Assembly (NCBI GenBank): GCA_965200795.1
Contig: CBDAVB010000021.1
Span: forward strand, 1 to 64,000
Direction: 5' to 3'
Length of the DNA stretch: 64,000 nucleotides
From: Parashewanella sp965200795
GTDB taxonomy: Bacteria; Pseudomonadota; Gammaproteobacteria; Enterobacterales; Shewanellaceae
Shown here: piece by piece, positions 36,501-45,378 of the stretch
Position numbering within the stretch: position 1 is the first letter of the stretch
Layout of the letters: every line of letters starts with the position of its first letter
The notes under the pieces: generated by a model
What the model was told of the DNA's origin: nothing
The model's input: the letters and a program-made list of their open reading frames with translations, nothing else
Databases searched by the model: none
Program-made: the position numbers and the translations under genes

Positions 36501-36989
36501 TGCTTTAGTCAGGTAGGCATTAAATACACCCGCGTCTAATTGTGATGATTTACCTGCCTCAGATGATATATCATCCAGATTATTCAGCAATGTTAATGCG
36601 TTATTCATATTGTCGCAGCCCATGATGCTCTTTGAAGTGCAGCAGATTACATCTTCGATTGTTTTGCCGCTGTTTTTATTGTTAAATTCGCTTATTATTT
36701 TCTTATTGCAGGGAGGGGGATATTGAGAGAGGCGTTTTTTTGGTTGGTTGGTTGTTCTACTGTGACTGTCATCCCCGAAATAGTCGCGGCTTCCCCGGCC
36801 TTTTGCTTCAGTAAAAAAAGGTTGGAGGCAACTACTGACGGCGGGTTCAACTGACGCCGGCCTGACGTCCCATTTTGCCGAAAATTGACGGCTTTTTTTC
36901 GCGCCCGCTTTTCTTCCGGCGGAGTGTGTTTTTCCGGGTGTGCTGAAGTCAGGTATTACATCAGATTTTTTTGCGATAAGGCAAGACAT
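33510..36989 (-). CDS. PPR-like tandem repeat protein with C-terminal Smr-like domain
   Basis: 1159 residues with no signal peptide. Residues 1-150 are basic and low-complexity. From about 155 to 1045 there are ten modules of 88-92 residues, each with two helix pairs: one on CVCLLTAFASYGDIDSA, the other on IYNALLGVCAATKNKEVTE. Both resemble pentatricopeptide repeats (a Tyr-Asn-x-Leu-hydrophobic start, then Gly-Asp/Asn-x-x-x-Ala). CVCLL-type motifs start near 194, 285, 374, 465, 553, 645, 734, 823, 911 and 1001. The C-terminal 85 residues resemble an Smr domain: LNCHS (for LDxH) near 1078, EIVTGHNS (for TGxG) near 1119 and NPGNPGILL at the end. PPR proteins bind RNA and are common in eukaryotic organelles but rare in bacteria. 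An RNA-binding or host-directed role is inferred. AAGGA lies 12 bases before the ATG. Confidence 0.7.
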   Translation of the reverse strand: MSCLIAKKSDVIPDFSTPGKTHSAGRKAGAKKSRQFSAKWDVRPASVEPAVSSCLQPFFTEAKGRGSRDYFGDDSHSRTTNQPKKRLSQYPPPCNKKIISEFNNKNSGKTIEDVICCTSKSIMGCDNMNNALTLLNNLDDISSEAGKSSQLDAGVFNAYLTKAKICCQTRWLQSELDQALRMMQRRNVIPNACTCVCMLNIYKKIKDINSARLIVFGDGNQQSLIKELRLTEDEDIRIYSALLGVCAATKNKEVTEQVLELFAKNVAANDAEREHRFPVPNEGACVCLLTAFESYGDIDSAQRLVFGDDVQSSLLKQWGVAETIKIYNALLGVCAAAKNKEVTERVLAVLIENVAAHANKQGGAQRHPQPNQRTCVCLLTAFASYGDINNAVRLVLFSYGGELSLIMRWGLTANTQIYNALLGVSAATGDKTTALRVLAVFIENVAANANKKEGAQCYPVPDRISCICLLTAFASYGDIDSAELVVFGDGKQPSLLKRWWLKETTEILNALLGVCAATKNKKATERVLALFIRNVAANKKERAQRHPRPNERTCVCLLMAFASYQDIDSAELVVFGDGKQSSLLKRWGLTGTIRIYNALLSVCAVTKNKKVTEQVLAVLIENAAANADKENGDRHHPVPVPDEITCVGLLSAFASYGDINNAVRLVLFSYGGRLSLIERWGLTATTEIYNALLGVCAATGDKIATQRVLAVFIKNVAANKKERAQRHPVPDTIFCICLLNAFASYGDIDSAQRVAFGNGKQPSLLEQWELTETTKIYCALLGVCAATKNKEVTEQVLELFIKNVAANKKNGVQRHPLPDETACVCLLTAFESYGDIDSAQRLVFGDDVQSSLLKQWGVAETIKIYNSLLGVCAAAKNKEVTERVLALFIRIIAANANKKEGARCHPVPERISCICLLTAFASYGDIDSAELLVFGDGKQPSLLKQWGIKETTEILNALLGVCAAAKNKKVTERVLEVFIRNAAANKKEGAKRHPVPDKIACSCLLIAFASYLDTVSAARLVFGDGERRSYLSRWGIRPSPQIYAYWALVDPDNFDQRILELTESNICHQNLGLTDNILNCHSKSIFNEPVETSTGVPFEFAKALYEYHLNRNQSGNTIEIVTGHNSEDKLKSQFISYFREKGVNVRSNPGNPGILLSGT

Positions 36990-37843
36990 AAAATAATTGA
37001 TCCTTCTGTCCGCTGCGCTTTTGAGTAAAAAATGAAGGTGTATTTTCTCGGGTGAGACTGGAAATTGCAGTGTGTTGTGTCACAGTCAGGATGCGTCAAA
37101 TCATCGAGAGGAGTTTTTTTAAGTCAGGATTAAGTTTTTTCTTTTTGGTTTGGTTCATGTCGAGTGAGGTCTTTATGCTGAATTGACTCATCCGCATAAG
37201 ATTGAATTTAACTGAACATCATAACGATCACCGGCAGATCCAATCATTAAGATAATTGATGATGAAGGTCAACTGCTTTTTCCAGGATAAACGTTCAACG
37301 AGTAGAGCGACGTTAAGAAACTGTCCCAAAATAACTTCCCGGTTTTTCTGTCTTTTATTTTTGGCTTATACAAGGCGGAGTAAGATTTAGTAGATGCTGA
37401 AAGAAAAAATGAACGGGTGTTTAGATGCGTTAAGATCGTAGCCCCGGGAAGTTTTTATTAGCATTTAAATTAAAAAATATCACTGGAATTGCTCTTCTGA
37501 TAGTGCTTCAATGTGATTGCTGAAACGCTCATTGATTTTTTTATAGCATAAGGATTATAAGTATAGGACTGACAGCTTTTCCCAAGATAATCACGAAACT
37601 TGATCGCTTAATGTGGCTGACGGGGATAGTTATCCATAATCGAGAACCCAAATAACCTATTTTGACCGTATTTGTGGTATGCCTTAACTGAGGATAAAGT
37701 TACACCTCCACAGGTGGCGTTGTGCGCCGAAGCCACGAACACGAACCGGAAGCATTTGTTAGCCGCGCTTAATAAGTGGGTAAGGAAATCTTTGCATGTT
37801 TTAAGTCATGATATTGATTAAAATTGATTTTGAGGAGTTAATT
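36990..37843. other. Gene-free region upstream of the PPR-like gene
   Basis: About 850 bases without a supported frame. A pair of 10-bp inverted sequences, AACTTCCCGG (37333-37342) and CCGGGAAGTT (37444-37453), encloses about 100 bases that look like a small IS or MITE remnant (preceded by CTGTCCCAAAATA). Promoters for the divergent genes at 36989 and 37844 should lie in this stretch; I could not pick them out with confidence. Confidence 0.4.
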
Positions 37844-38362
37844 ATGAACCCTGTTATGTTAACACGCTGCAACTCTTGCCCCGCGGGATTGCAAATAATA
37901 CCGGACGGGAGAGGAAGACCAACAGTTGATAAGATAAAAGAAAAAGTAGCAAGAACTCCGGTTCGTTATGCTCAATCTTTTGTCAGAGATCAAAGAACAG
38001 CTGAAGCAATTAGCCATTACACTGCTCTAAAAAATGAATATAAATATCATGAATTGTCTGCTGTCAAGGTGTTCATAAAGAACTTTCTTTTAGCTGATAA
38101 GTTGCCTCTTTCTGAAACTGATCAGGTTGCATTAGAGCAATGTTTAGCTCTAGAGGATCCAGCACCCGTATTCCCAAAGCATACCGCTCAGTTTATTGCA
38201 CGGCTCTTACATGTCAAAATTCTCGATAAAGACGAAGAATCCGGAAAAATTAAAGCGGGACAGAAGATAATCAAACACGCTGCGTTTATATATGACAAGT
38301 TACCAATAAATGAGTCATTAAATCCTCCTGTATTGCATAATAGTAGCTCTAATGAACGCTGA
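37844..38362 (+). CDS. Unrecognised 172-residue protein
   Basis: The ATG at 37844 is chosen because GAGGAG lies 6 bases upstream; the frame is open 12 codons further. The protein is soluble, has no signal peptide, has two early cysteines (RCNSCPAG), and is mostly helical by composition from residue 25 to 150. No family recognised. It is divergent from the PPR-like gene across the 850-base gap and followed by mobile-element debris, so it may belong to the same acquired locus. No function proposed. Confidence 0.55.
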   Translation: MNPVMLTRCNSCPAGLQIIPDGRGRPTVDKIKEKVARTPVRYAQSFVRDQRTAEAISHYTALKNEYKYHELSAVKVFIKNFLLADKLPLSETDQVALEQCLALEDPAPVFPKHTAQFIARLLHVKILDKDEESGKIKAGQKIIKHAAFIYDKLPINESLNPPVLHNSSSNER

Positions 38363-38369
38363 TACTCCA

Positions 38370-38460
38370 GCTAAAAACGGGATAGGAGATGCCTCACGCC
38401 CCCTCCTCCCCACACCAGACATACGGATCACGTAGCACGGCGGTTCGGGCAATTAATTTT
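38370..38460 (-). mobile_element. Possible group II intron fragment
   Basis: Read on the minus strand the sequence contains GCCGTGCTACGTGATCCGTA followed by TGTCTGGTGTGGGGAGGAGG, a pattern like the paired GCCGT...ACGGT segments with a trailing G-run that occur in bacterial group II introns. No reverse transcriptase is near. Recognised only by resemblance. Confidence 0.3.
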
Positions 38461-38539
38461 ATAAATTTTGAGACGCATTTATTTCACTAAAATCTGGCCT
38501 CAAACTATTACTTTTAATTCTCGGAGGTGAAAATGTCAC

Positions 38540-38892
38540 GCACTCAACGAAGTCTTGCTTAAAATTGTGGTGCGAGACAGAAAAAACGCCATATTCCACA
38601 ACACATTGCTCGGGGCAACCATGGGCGACATTATCACCTCAATGATAGCGACGGCCAGTGAGGCGGTGATTAATGTGTTCTGTTATTTCAAATACTTGCA
38701 GCGGGAAAGCAAAAACGTTAAAGCTAATCCTGAAGATTATTTACCGTGGAATTTCAATGAATAGTGACCGGTAAAGCCACCACATAAAGACAATACCAGA
38801 AGCATTGAAGAGTTTGGGCTAAACGCCTATGCTCAGCTTTTCCTGAAATGAAATAAATTTTCACGCTATGCTGCCGTAAGGTCATGGGTTAA
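38540..38892 (+). pseudogene. IS66 transposase C-terminal remnant
   Basis: The frame 38555-38764 encodes LLGATMGDIITSMIATASEA, then VFCYFKYLQRE and NPEDYLPWNF before the stop. This is the C-terminal element of IS66 TnpC (typically NPxxxLPW near the end). The catalytic core is absent. The last 200 bases (about 38690-38892) recur at 47540-47745, 86-88% similar by eye. Confidence 0.65.
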
Positions 38893-39037
38893 TAATCATC
38901 TCACGAATTGGGTGGCATCAATACTCACTTTCTTAGGACATAAAAGTGCTGACTATATTTCAAAACCTAATGATTCGATTGGCTCTTATCAAGCTGACGA
39001 TCCTTTTTCTGTTGATAGAGATAACCAAACTAAAGAC

Positions 39038-40255
39038 CAATGGCACTAACTTAAGAATTACTTCTGATACATCTTAAGCCTACGTGCTTGTTTTCTTGAG
39101 TGTTGCAATCTTGGTGTCGGTTTCGGTCGCCTTTTCTTTGCTCTCGGTTCTTTTCTCCCCGGGCGATTACCGACGATATGCTCGCCGATAATATCTGCTA
39201 TGACATCTGATAAAGTGTCAATGATCCCCTCGGTGGCTTGTAAAAGTAATATGTGAAAATCTTGTAATACGTTATGTGCAGCTTTAAAACTTGCCTCTCT
39301 AGGAGATATTCCTTTTTTTTCTGCCGCTCGGCACATAAGCGCCCTTATCATGTTATAAACCAGCAAATGAACATCAATTTCCTTACGTACCATATCTGGA
39401 CTGCCACACCTTAAAATATCCATTTTCATCATGGTCTTGATGGAGCTAAAATCTAACCCGACATGCCATCGTGATACGTATAAATCAATAAGCTCTTGCT
39501 TCGGATAGACTTCTTTATCTGTAAGAGTGGTAACAATGATACGTTTCTTTGTTCCTACCATTCTGATGATAAGCTCTTCTGGCACTTATTAGCATCTCCC
39601 AGCACAATATCACCGTGTTGCAAGTCTGACAGCATACTTCTTAATAGCGCCTGTTCGCCAGTACCTTTCCCTTTACAAGGTGAAACGGCCGAATCAATGA
39701 CAGCACCGCTCCCCAAAGAAATTAACACTAAAATCCGCAGTTGAGGAAAGCCCAGCCCTTCTTTTTGTGATTTAGGCTGAGGGAATTGCGCTTGGTTCTC
39801 GTCCGTATCAGGCATAGATAGTGTTGAACCGTCAGTTAATAGCACTCGACGGCCATGCCACAAGTGTTTTTCTTGAGTCGCCTCATCTAAGTTTCTGCCT
39901 GATTTCTTCAATAGCGATTTAATTGACTCCGGAGATAACCGTTTTCTTGCTTTGCAGTAGGGATCTGTAATTGTGCTGTTTTTTTCTCGAACTATAGCAA
40001 TTTGATCTCCGGCGTCACTGATTAATGCGCTGCGGCAAGACTTGCTTTCACCGGCAACTTGCTTCATGAAAAGCGAAAGAGTGTGGCAGGCGGGATACTT
40101 GCGTACTCTTTGAGTGTTATCTTTTCGGAACTCTTCTAAATCTTGTGGAGTGAGAATTATTCATGGTCTGGCACTAGAAAAACCTTAATCTGTATGATTT
40201 ACTCCCTTTTGTTCAATTAGTAAACTTTCAGCTGAAGCTTAAGTTAGTGCCATTG
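39038..40255 (-). mobile_element. IS4-family element with internal deletion
   Basis: Bounded by perfect 18-bp inverted repeats CAATGGCACTAACTTAAG (39038-39055 and, inverted, 40238-40255). Inside are two transposase pieces. At 1218 bp it is shorter than typical full IS4-type elements because part of the transposase is missing. I found no clear target duplication. Confidence 0.8.
39058..40067 (-). pseudogene. IS4-family transposase, internally deleted
   Basis: The N-terminal part (39555-40067) includes the first catalytic Asp in RVLLTDGSTLSMPDT and GDIVLGDANK with the second. The C-terminal part (39058-39585) includes the Y-x2-R-x3-E-like region YVSRWHVGLDFSSIKTMMKMD and the Arg/Lys-rich tail. 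Between GDANK and PEELIIRMVG about 70 residues of the family are missing, and the frames no longer join. The product would be inactive. Confidence 0.82.
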
Positions 40256-40310
40256 CTATTTATGGGGCTTTGGAGCATTTAAGCAAACTAAAGTAAACGT
40301 AAGTTTAATT

Positions 40311-41829
40311 AGTCGGTACTGAAAAACATAACTTCAAGATTTAAAATGTACGGCATCTGATTTACGCAAAATTCAGAACCGTACCCAAAAGCAACATTTC
40401 TTATATTTCGAATCAATTTCACTACAAAATAGTCAAAACTCACCATCTTTTTCGAGCAAAAAGAAAATGGCTAACCACTTTCTCAAGTTCCAGGCACACG
40501 CAGCCATTAGAAGGTTTATTGAGTCGCCAACACTGCCCTTTAACCAGTTCTTACACAGCCTAAAATCACTCTTCAAATGCCCGATTACTGGTTCAATTGT
40601 TGCCCGTTTTTTACAGAGTTCACTTTTGCGTTTTCTCTTTGCTTGCGAGTCCCGTTTTAATGGCCGACTAGGGATAACAACTTCTTGGTCAACATACTGC
40701 ATACACCCTTTATAGCCTTTATCTACAACGGCTGTAGTGATTTTACTCTTTCGGTGTTTATGGGCATGGTCAAGTGCAGGTCTAAGCAATTTTGAGTCGT
40801 GTTCATGCTCGTCATGACTGGTTACACCAATGATTAATTGACTCTGCTCTGTGAGCACGACAGAAGCCTTTTTACCATACTCGTATGGCTTATGGTCTTT
40901 GCCTTTCCCTACGCAGTAAACATCGGGTTCATGAAGGCTGTAAATCTTGTTCTTGTCTTTACGTTGCTGTGTAATAGCTTTTTCATAATTGGAAAAATTC
41001 TCTTTTTGTAAATCAAGGACATCTTGTGGAAGTTTGCGTTGTAGCTCCCTTAAAAGCTTACCTGCGATAACACGTAACCTTTTTAACGCTCTTCTGGCTT
41101 TGCTTCGATTTTTGGCATGTCTAAAGCTTCGACAGTCAATGCGTAGCTGTTTGACTTCTTTGACATAAGTACGTCTTTGCTTGATCCCAAATACTTTGGC
41201 TAGTTTATTGAGTCGGTTAACCACCTTGATGGCAAGCTTGCTATCTGTCGGATAAGTAATGGCTTTTTCTTGGACGGTTGTATCAACGTACACGGTGTCA
41301 TCTTCAGCTTTGTCACCGTGTAAAGCCACAGATAATGCAAAGATTTTTTCACAGCCTTTTTCACCGATGCGCTTACGAAAAACACTGAGTTCACTGGCAT
41401 CACAAGGGCGTGCTGTTTGAAACTCTGTCTCACCACAAAACACTTGAAAATACACGTTCATCAGCCACTCATCGACCAAGGCTTCATCGCTGAGTTTGTA
41501 AAGTTGTTTGAGTATTAGCAAACCGCACATCAACCGAATTGGCTTCGCTTTACGGCCTAATTTTTTGTATAACGGCTTGAACTCTTCTTCCAACGCTCGC
41601 CAATCAAAGGCATTAGCTAAAATGAGTAAAGGGTGAGTTTGCAGAAGTTGGTCTGTGATATTAAACAGACTGGCATGAGGTAAATTTGACGGGCTTTCTT
41701 TGAGCATTTTTAGCACCCAAAACGACCAGAAACCATAGGTTAACTATATCATTTCTGGTCGAAATTGAATGTATCAAATAGCTATATTTTATTAGCGATC
41801 AGAATGTTAGATGTTTTTCATGACCGACT
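40311..41829 (-). mobile_element. Intact IS5-family element (copy 2)
   Basis: A 1519-bp element with inverted ends AGTCGGTACTGAAAAAC and GTTTTTCATGACCGACT, flanked by the 4-bp duplication AATT (40307-40310 and 41830-41833), as expected for IS5. It serves as the reference for the disrupted copy at 6221-9379. Confidence 0.92.
40433..41707 (-). CDS. IS5-family transposase
   Basis: 424 residues from the ATG at 41707; a GTG three codons earlier is also in frame. The N-terminal DUF772-type region (LGRKAKPIRLMCGLLILKQL, about 50-69) is followed by a catalytic domain with Asp in DTVYVDTTVQEK (about 160), Asp in TTAVVDKGYKG (about 335) and Glu in RATIEPVIGHLKSDF (about 380). The frame is intact, so this copy may be able to move itself and the broken copy. 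Confidence 0.93.
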   Translation of the reverse strand: MLKESPSNLPHASLFNITDQLLQTHPLLILANAFDWRALEEEFKPLYKKLGRKAKPIRLMCGLLILKQLYKLSDEALVDEWLMNVYFQVFCGETEFQTARPCDASELSVFRKRIGEKGCEKIFALSVALHGDKAEDDTVYVDTTVQEKAITYPTDSKLAIKVVNRLNKLAKVFGIKQRRTYVKEVKQLRIDCRSFRHAKNRSKARRALKRLRVIAGKLLRELQRKLPQDVLDLQKENFSNYEKAITQQRKDKNKIYSLHEPDVYCVGKGKDHKPYEYGKKASVVLTEQSQLIIGVTSHDEHEHDSKLLRPALDHAHKHRKSKITTAVVDKGYKGCMQYVDQEVVIPSRPLKRDSQAKRKRKSELCKKRATIEPVIGHLKSDFRLCKNWLKGSVGDSINLLMAACAWNLRKWLAIFFLLEKDGEF

Positions 41830-41863
41830 AATTATTCACAGTTCTGTAATTGCTCCCAACTTA

Positions 41864-41893
41864 ATGTAATGCTTACTTTTGTGGGCATTACAT
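41864..41893. repeat. Hairpin between galR-like gene and IS5
   Basis: ATGTAATGC (41864-41872) and GCATTACAT (41885-41893) form a perfect 9-bp stem, 18 bases past the regulator stop codon. It may end that transcript, though a T-run is lacking. Confidence 0.4.
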
Positions 41894-41910
41894 CTCTCAA
41901 CTCTTACCCG

Positions 41911-42900
41911 TTAAATCTTACTGATTGATTTTCGCTCAATTAAATATGGTTGGTAACAATGCTCTTCGGGCAGGTTAATAAATTCAGTAACTGCACCACT
42001 TAATGACAATGAAAGTAGGGCGGCATGTTTCGCCATTTGATCGATTGGATATCGAATAGTGGTGAGCTTAGGCTGACAATATCGAGCAAATAAAGCATCG
42101 TCAAAGCCAATGATGGAAATATCATCAGGTACGTTAATTCCGCTTTCAGCGAGTTTGGAAATGACGCCCATTGCCATAGCGTCGTTGTAGACAAAAATCG
42201 CGGAAACCTTTTCTATATTTTCAATCATTTTTGATGCCGCTCGTTCACCTCCTACAAAAGTTGGGGCAGAATCGATATAAAAATCTAATTGCGGAAAGAC
42301 CGTTTTAAATCCTGTTTTTCTTAAAATAGGATCGTCAATATCAAAGCAGCTGTTTATCATGGCAACATGCTGATGTTCACATGCTTTAAAGTGTTCGCCG
42401 GCAAGCTTGCCGCCATAATAATTATCAAGCCAAATACAGCTAGACTCGAAGTGTTCTAATTTACGGTTAATAAGAACAAAGCCACTCAAATCGCTCATGT
42501 AAGACGTTAGTGTATCGTCGGATAATTTTTTACTATGAACGACCATAGTGTCGCAGTTTTGAGCAATCAGAGATTCTATCGCTTGTTGCTCGGAACGTTC
42601 ATCTTGTCCGCCGACACTGAGTAAAAATTGCATATTCGTGAGTCTGGCGATCTGCTCTACCGCACAGGCGAGTTGTCCAAAAAACGGGTCACTTACATCC
42701 GGGATAACTAACCCCAGTGTAGTGCATTTTTTTGACGCTAACGCTCTGGCGACTGTATTCGGCCGGTAATTCAGTTGCTGCATCGCGTCTTTTACTCGGT
42801 TTTGAGTCTCCTTGTTTACCTGACCGGTATTATTAACGACTCGGGAAACTGTTGCTGTTGAAACGGCGGCCAGTTTTGCTACGTCTTTTACTGTAACCAT
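41911..42900 (-). CDS. galR: LacI-family repressor of galactose genes (GalR-like)
   Basis: 329 residues. N-terminal LacI helix-turn-helix with hinge: VTVKDVAKLAAVSTATVSRV, then RPNTVARALASKK (about 45-57). The periplasmic-binding-protein-like sensor domain follows (GLVIPDVSDPFF; SIIGFDDALFARYCQPKLTTI). It is divergent from galTK, with a good GalR operator in between. It likely represses galTK in the absence of galactose. GalR versus GalS cannot be separated. Confidence 0.88.
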   Translation of the reverse strand: MVTVKDVAKLAAVSTATVSRVVNNTGQVNKETQNRVKDAMQQLNYRPNTVARALASKKCTTLGLVIPDVSDPFFGQLACAVEQIARLTNMQFLLSVGGQDERSEQQAIESLIAQNCDTMVVHSKKLSDDTLTSYMSDLSGFVLINRKLEHFESSCIWLDNYYGGKLAGEHFKACEHQHVAMINSCFDIDDPILRKTGFKTVFPQLDFYIDSAPTFVGGERAASKMIENIEKVSAIFVYNDAMAMGVISKLAESGINVPDDISIIGFDDALFARYCQPKLTTIRYPIDQMAKHAALLSLSLSGAVTEFINLPEEHCYQPYLIERKSISKI

Positions 42901-42981
42901 ATGTCTTTTTATATATTTAATAGGTTTGCAGTATCAATTTTTCCTGAATGAATTGCAAGCAAAACTCCTTGTAATCAAAGG

Positions 42982-42997
42982 GTGTAAGCGTTTACAC
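42982..42997. promoter_or_regulatory. GalR operator
   Basis: GTGTAAGCGTTTACAC fits the known GalR/GalS consensus GTGKAANCGNTTNCAC at every fixed position. It lies 33 bases before the galT ATG and 82 bases before the divergent regulator gene, so it can control galTK and the regulator itself. Confidence 0.82.
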
Positions 42998-43030
42998 TTA
43001 ATCTATGTCAATTTCGTAATTGGTGCAATT

Positions 43031-44071
43031 ATGAGTGAAACCTTTAACGCCTCTGAACATCCTCATCGCAGATACAACCCATTAATTGATGAGTGGGTGT
43101 TGGTTTCACCGCACAGAGCCAAGCGGCCCTGGCAGGGACAAGTTGAGCATAATGAAGTACCTGCTCAATCTTCCTACAATCCTGACTGCTATCTTTGCGC
43201 GGGTAATACCCGAGTCAATGGTCAAGTAAATGCTCGCTACGAACATACTTATGTGTTCGACAATGACTTTGCGGCACTAAGGGTGAATACTCCTGAATAC
43301 AAACAAGCTGATCCGCTGTTTAAGATGGAAGTTGAGCAAGGCGAAAGTCGAGTGATTTGCTTTTCTCCCGATCACAGTAAAACGCTTCCTCAAATGCAGA
43401 TTGTCGAGATTATCGAAGTTATTAAAACGTGGCAGCGGCAATATCAGGAATTAGGCGCTAAATATTCTTGGGTTCAGGTATTCGAAAACAAGGGCGCTAT
43501 AATGGGCTGCTCCAATCCTCACCCCCATGGTCAGGTATGGGCGCAGAAAAACTTACCGACCTTAGTGAGTAAGAAACAAATCTGTCAGCAGAATTACTTA
43601 CACAAATACGCATCGAACTTGCTGAGTGACTATGTCCAAAAAGAAATGATTAAACGAGAACGTATTGTGGTTGAGAACCATCATTGGCTTGTTGTTGTGC
43701 CGTATTGGGCCAAATGGCCATTTGAAACTTTACTGATGCCCAAATTTTCTATCAGCCGCATGACTGAATTAACAGATCGAACTCAGCGGTCTTTAGCAAA
43801 AATAATCAAGCAGATCACCGTTCGTTATGACAATCTGTTCAATTGCTCCTTCCCTTACTCAATGGGGTGGCACGGTGCGCCATTTGACGATAAAAATCAC
43901 CCGGAATGGACGTTACACGCCAGCTTTTTTCCGCCGCTTTTAAGAAGCGCTACTATCCGTAAATTTATGGTCGGTTATGAAATGATGGCTGAGGCTCAGC
44001 GAGATTTAGCACCGGAACAGGCCGCTGAAAGACTAAGAGCATGCAGTGACACGCATTACACGGAACAGTGA
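43031..44071 (+). CDS. galT: Galactose-1-phosphate uridylyltransferase
   Basis: 346 residues from the ATG at 43031 (E. coli 348); an upstream in-frame start would place the operator inside the gene. The catalytic histidine motif SNPHPHGQVWA is near residue 164, and RYNPLIDEWVLVSPHRAKRPW is at the N-terminus. Cys residues of the structural zinc site (CYLCAG) are near 55. It transfers UMP between UDP-glucose and galactose-1-phosphate in the Leloir pathway. It runs into galK without a gap. No galE or galM lies in the window. Confidence 0.96.
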   Translation: MSETFNASEHPHRRYNPLIDEWVLVSPHRAKRPWQGQVEHNEVPAQSSYNPDCYLCAGNTRVNGQVNARYEHTYVFDNDFAALRVNTPEYKQADPLFKMEVEQGESRVICFSPDHSKTLPQMQIVEIIEVIKTWQRQYQELGAKYSWVQVFENKGAIMGCSNPHPHGQVWAQKNLPTLVSKKQICQQNYLHKYASNLLSDYVQKEMIKRERIVVENHHWLVVVPYWAKWPFETLLMPKFSISRMTELTDRTQRSLAKIIKQITVRYDNLFNCSFPYSMGWHGAPFDDKNHPEWTLHASFFPPLLRSATIRKFMVGYEMMAEAQRDLAPEQAAERLRACSDTHYTEQ

Positions 44072-44073
44072 AA

Positions 44074-45219
44074 ATGGCACGCTACGAACAAATAACAAAG
44101 CATTTTGAGCAACACTTTTTAATGGTTCCTGAGATTATTTCTCACGCCCCCGGCCGAGTGAATTTAATTGGTGATCATACCGATTACAATGACGGTTTTG
44201 TATTACCAGCGGCGATTAATTTTGTCACTAAGGTAGCTGCCGCAAAACGCCGGGACAAGCAGATTATAGCGGTTGCCTGTGATATTGGTTTTCAAGAAGT
44301 CGTTTTCAGTTTGGATGACATTAAATTTGATAATCAATTTCCCTGGAGTAACTATGTTCGCGGAGTTCTTAAAATCATGACCAGTGAATACCCGCGAATA
44401 CGCGGAATTAATATAATGATCTCCGGAAATGTGCCGCAAGGCGCGGGGCTTAGCTCTTCAGCCGGTTTTGAGATCGCTGTTATCAAGGCGGTTTCTGAGA
44501 TTTATAGTTTACCTATCGATGGAGTTCAGGCAGCCTTACTTGGCCAGAAAGCTGAAAATAACTTTGTGGGTTGTAATTGCGGAGTTATGGATCAGCTGAT
44601 CTCCGCTCTGGGAACCGAAAATCATGCGATGTTCCTGGACTGCAGGGAGCTGACTTTTAAAAACGCTCCCATTCCTGAGACACATACTGTGTTAGTGATT
44701 AATTCAAATGTAAAGCGTGGTTTGGCGGACAGTGAATATAACCTGAGGCGAAATCAGTGTGAGGCCGCGGCGGCCTTCTTCAAGCGAAAAGCACTTCGTG
44801 ATGTTTCAGTGGCTGAACTTGAGCGGGCTGAAGGTCAGTTGGAGCCGATTTTATATCGCAGAGCTCGCCATGTGATTTCAGAAAATCGGCGTACTCAAGA
44901 AGCCTATCAATGCTTATCAGTCAATAATATTGAAAAAGTTTCTGAGCTGATGAGACAGTCACACGCGTCTTTAAAAAACGATTTTGAAGTAACAACGCCG
45001 GAATTGGATTTTTTAGCTGACATCTTAAATAAACGGCTGGGAAATCAAGGAGGAGCCAGAATGACCGGCGGAGGATTTGGAGGTTGTGTGGTAGCGCTGG
45101 CTCCGCCCTTTTTACTGTCAGAACTAACAGTTTTAGTAACAGAAGCTTACCTGCAAAAATTTGATTTGAGAGCTGATGTTTATCAGTGCAGTATAGTTAA
45201 AGGAGCCTATAGATCTTAA
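44074..45219 (+). CDS. galK: Galactokinase
   Basis: 381 residues from the ATG at 44074, preferred over a GTG at 44068 because GGAA lies 8 bases upstream. Galactokinase signature GRVNLIGDHTDYNDG near 28-42, ATP loop PQGAGLSSSAGFE near 125, and MTGGGFGGCVVAL near 330. It phosphorylates galactose with ATP. The TAA stop is formed by the TA target duplication and the first base of MITE-B, so the native last residues may have been altered, although the length is normal. Confidence 0.96.
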   Translation: MARYEQITKHFEQHFLMVPEIISHAPGRVNLIGDHTDYNDGFVLPAAINFVTKVAAAKRRDKQIIAVACDIGFQEVVFSLDDIKFDNQFPWSNYVRGVLKIMTSEYPRIRGINIMISGNVPQGAGLSSSAGFEIAVIKAVSEIYSLPIDGVQAALLGQKAENNFVGCNCGVMDQLISALGTENHAMFLDCRELTFKNAPIPETHTVLVINSNVKRGLADSEYNLRRNQCEAAAAFFKRKALRDVSVAELERAEGQLEPILYRRARHVISENRRTQEAYQCLSVNNIEKVSELMRQSHASLKNDFEVTTPELDFLADILNKRLGNQGGARMTGGGFGGCVVALAPPFLLSELTVLVTEAYLQKFDLRADVYQCSIVKGAYRS

Positions 45220-45378
45220 GTACCTGACTATAAGTTTTTCGATATTTTTGGCGTTCAGATTAAGTGCTCCGCAAGGCGCTCTCGCACAGTAATAACGGCA
45301 GTCTTTCAAGTAAGAGTAACGCCGTAGAGTGCTTAAGACGGCCGTCAGAAAAGTGAAAAAACTTATTAGCTGGGTACT
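45219..45378. mobile_element. 160-bp MITE-B, copy 2, at the galK stop
   Basis: Starts AGTACCTGACTATAAGTTTT and ends AGCTGGGTACT, with TA at 45217-45218 and 45379-45380. It is related to the 159-bp copy at 26307-26465. Its inner palindrome may also terminate galTK transcripts. Confidence 0.8.
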
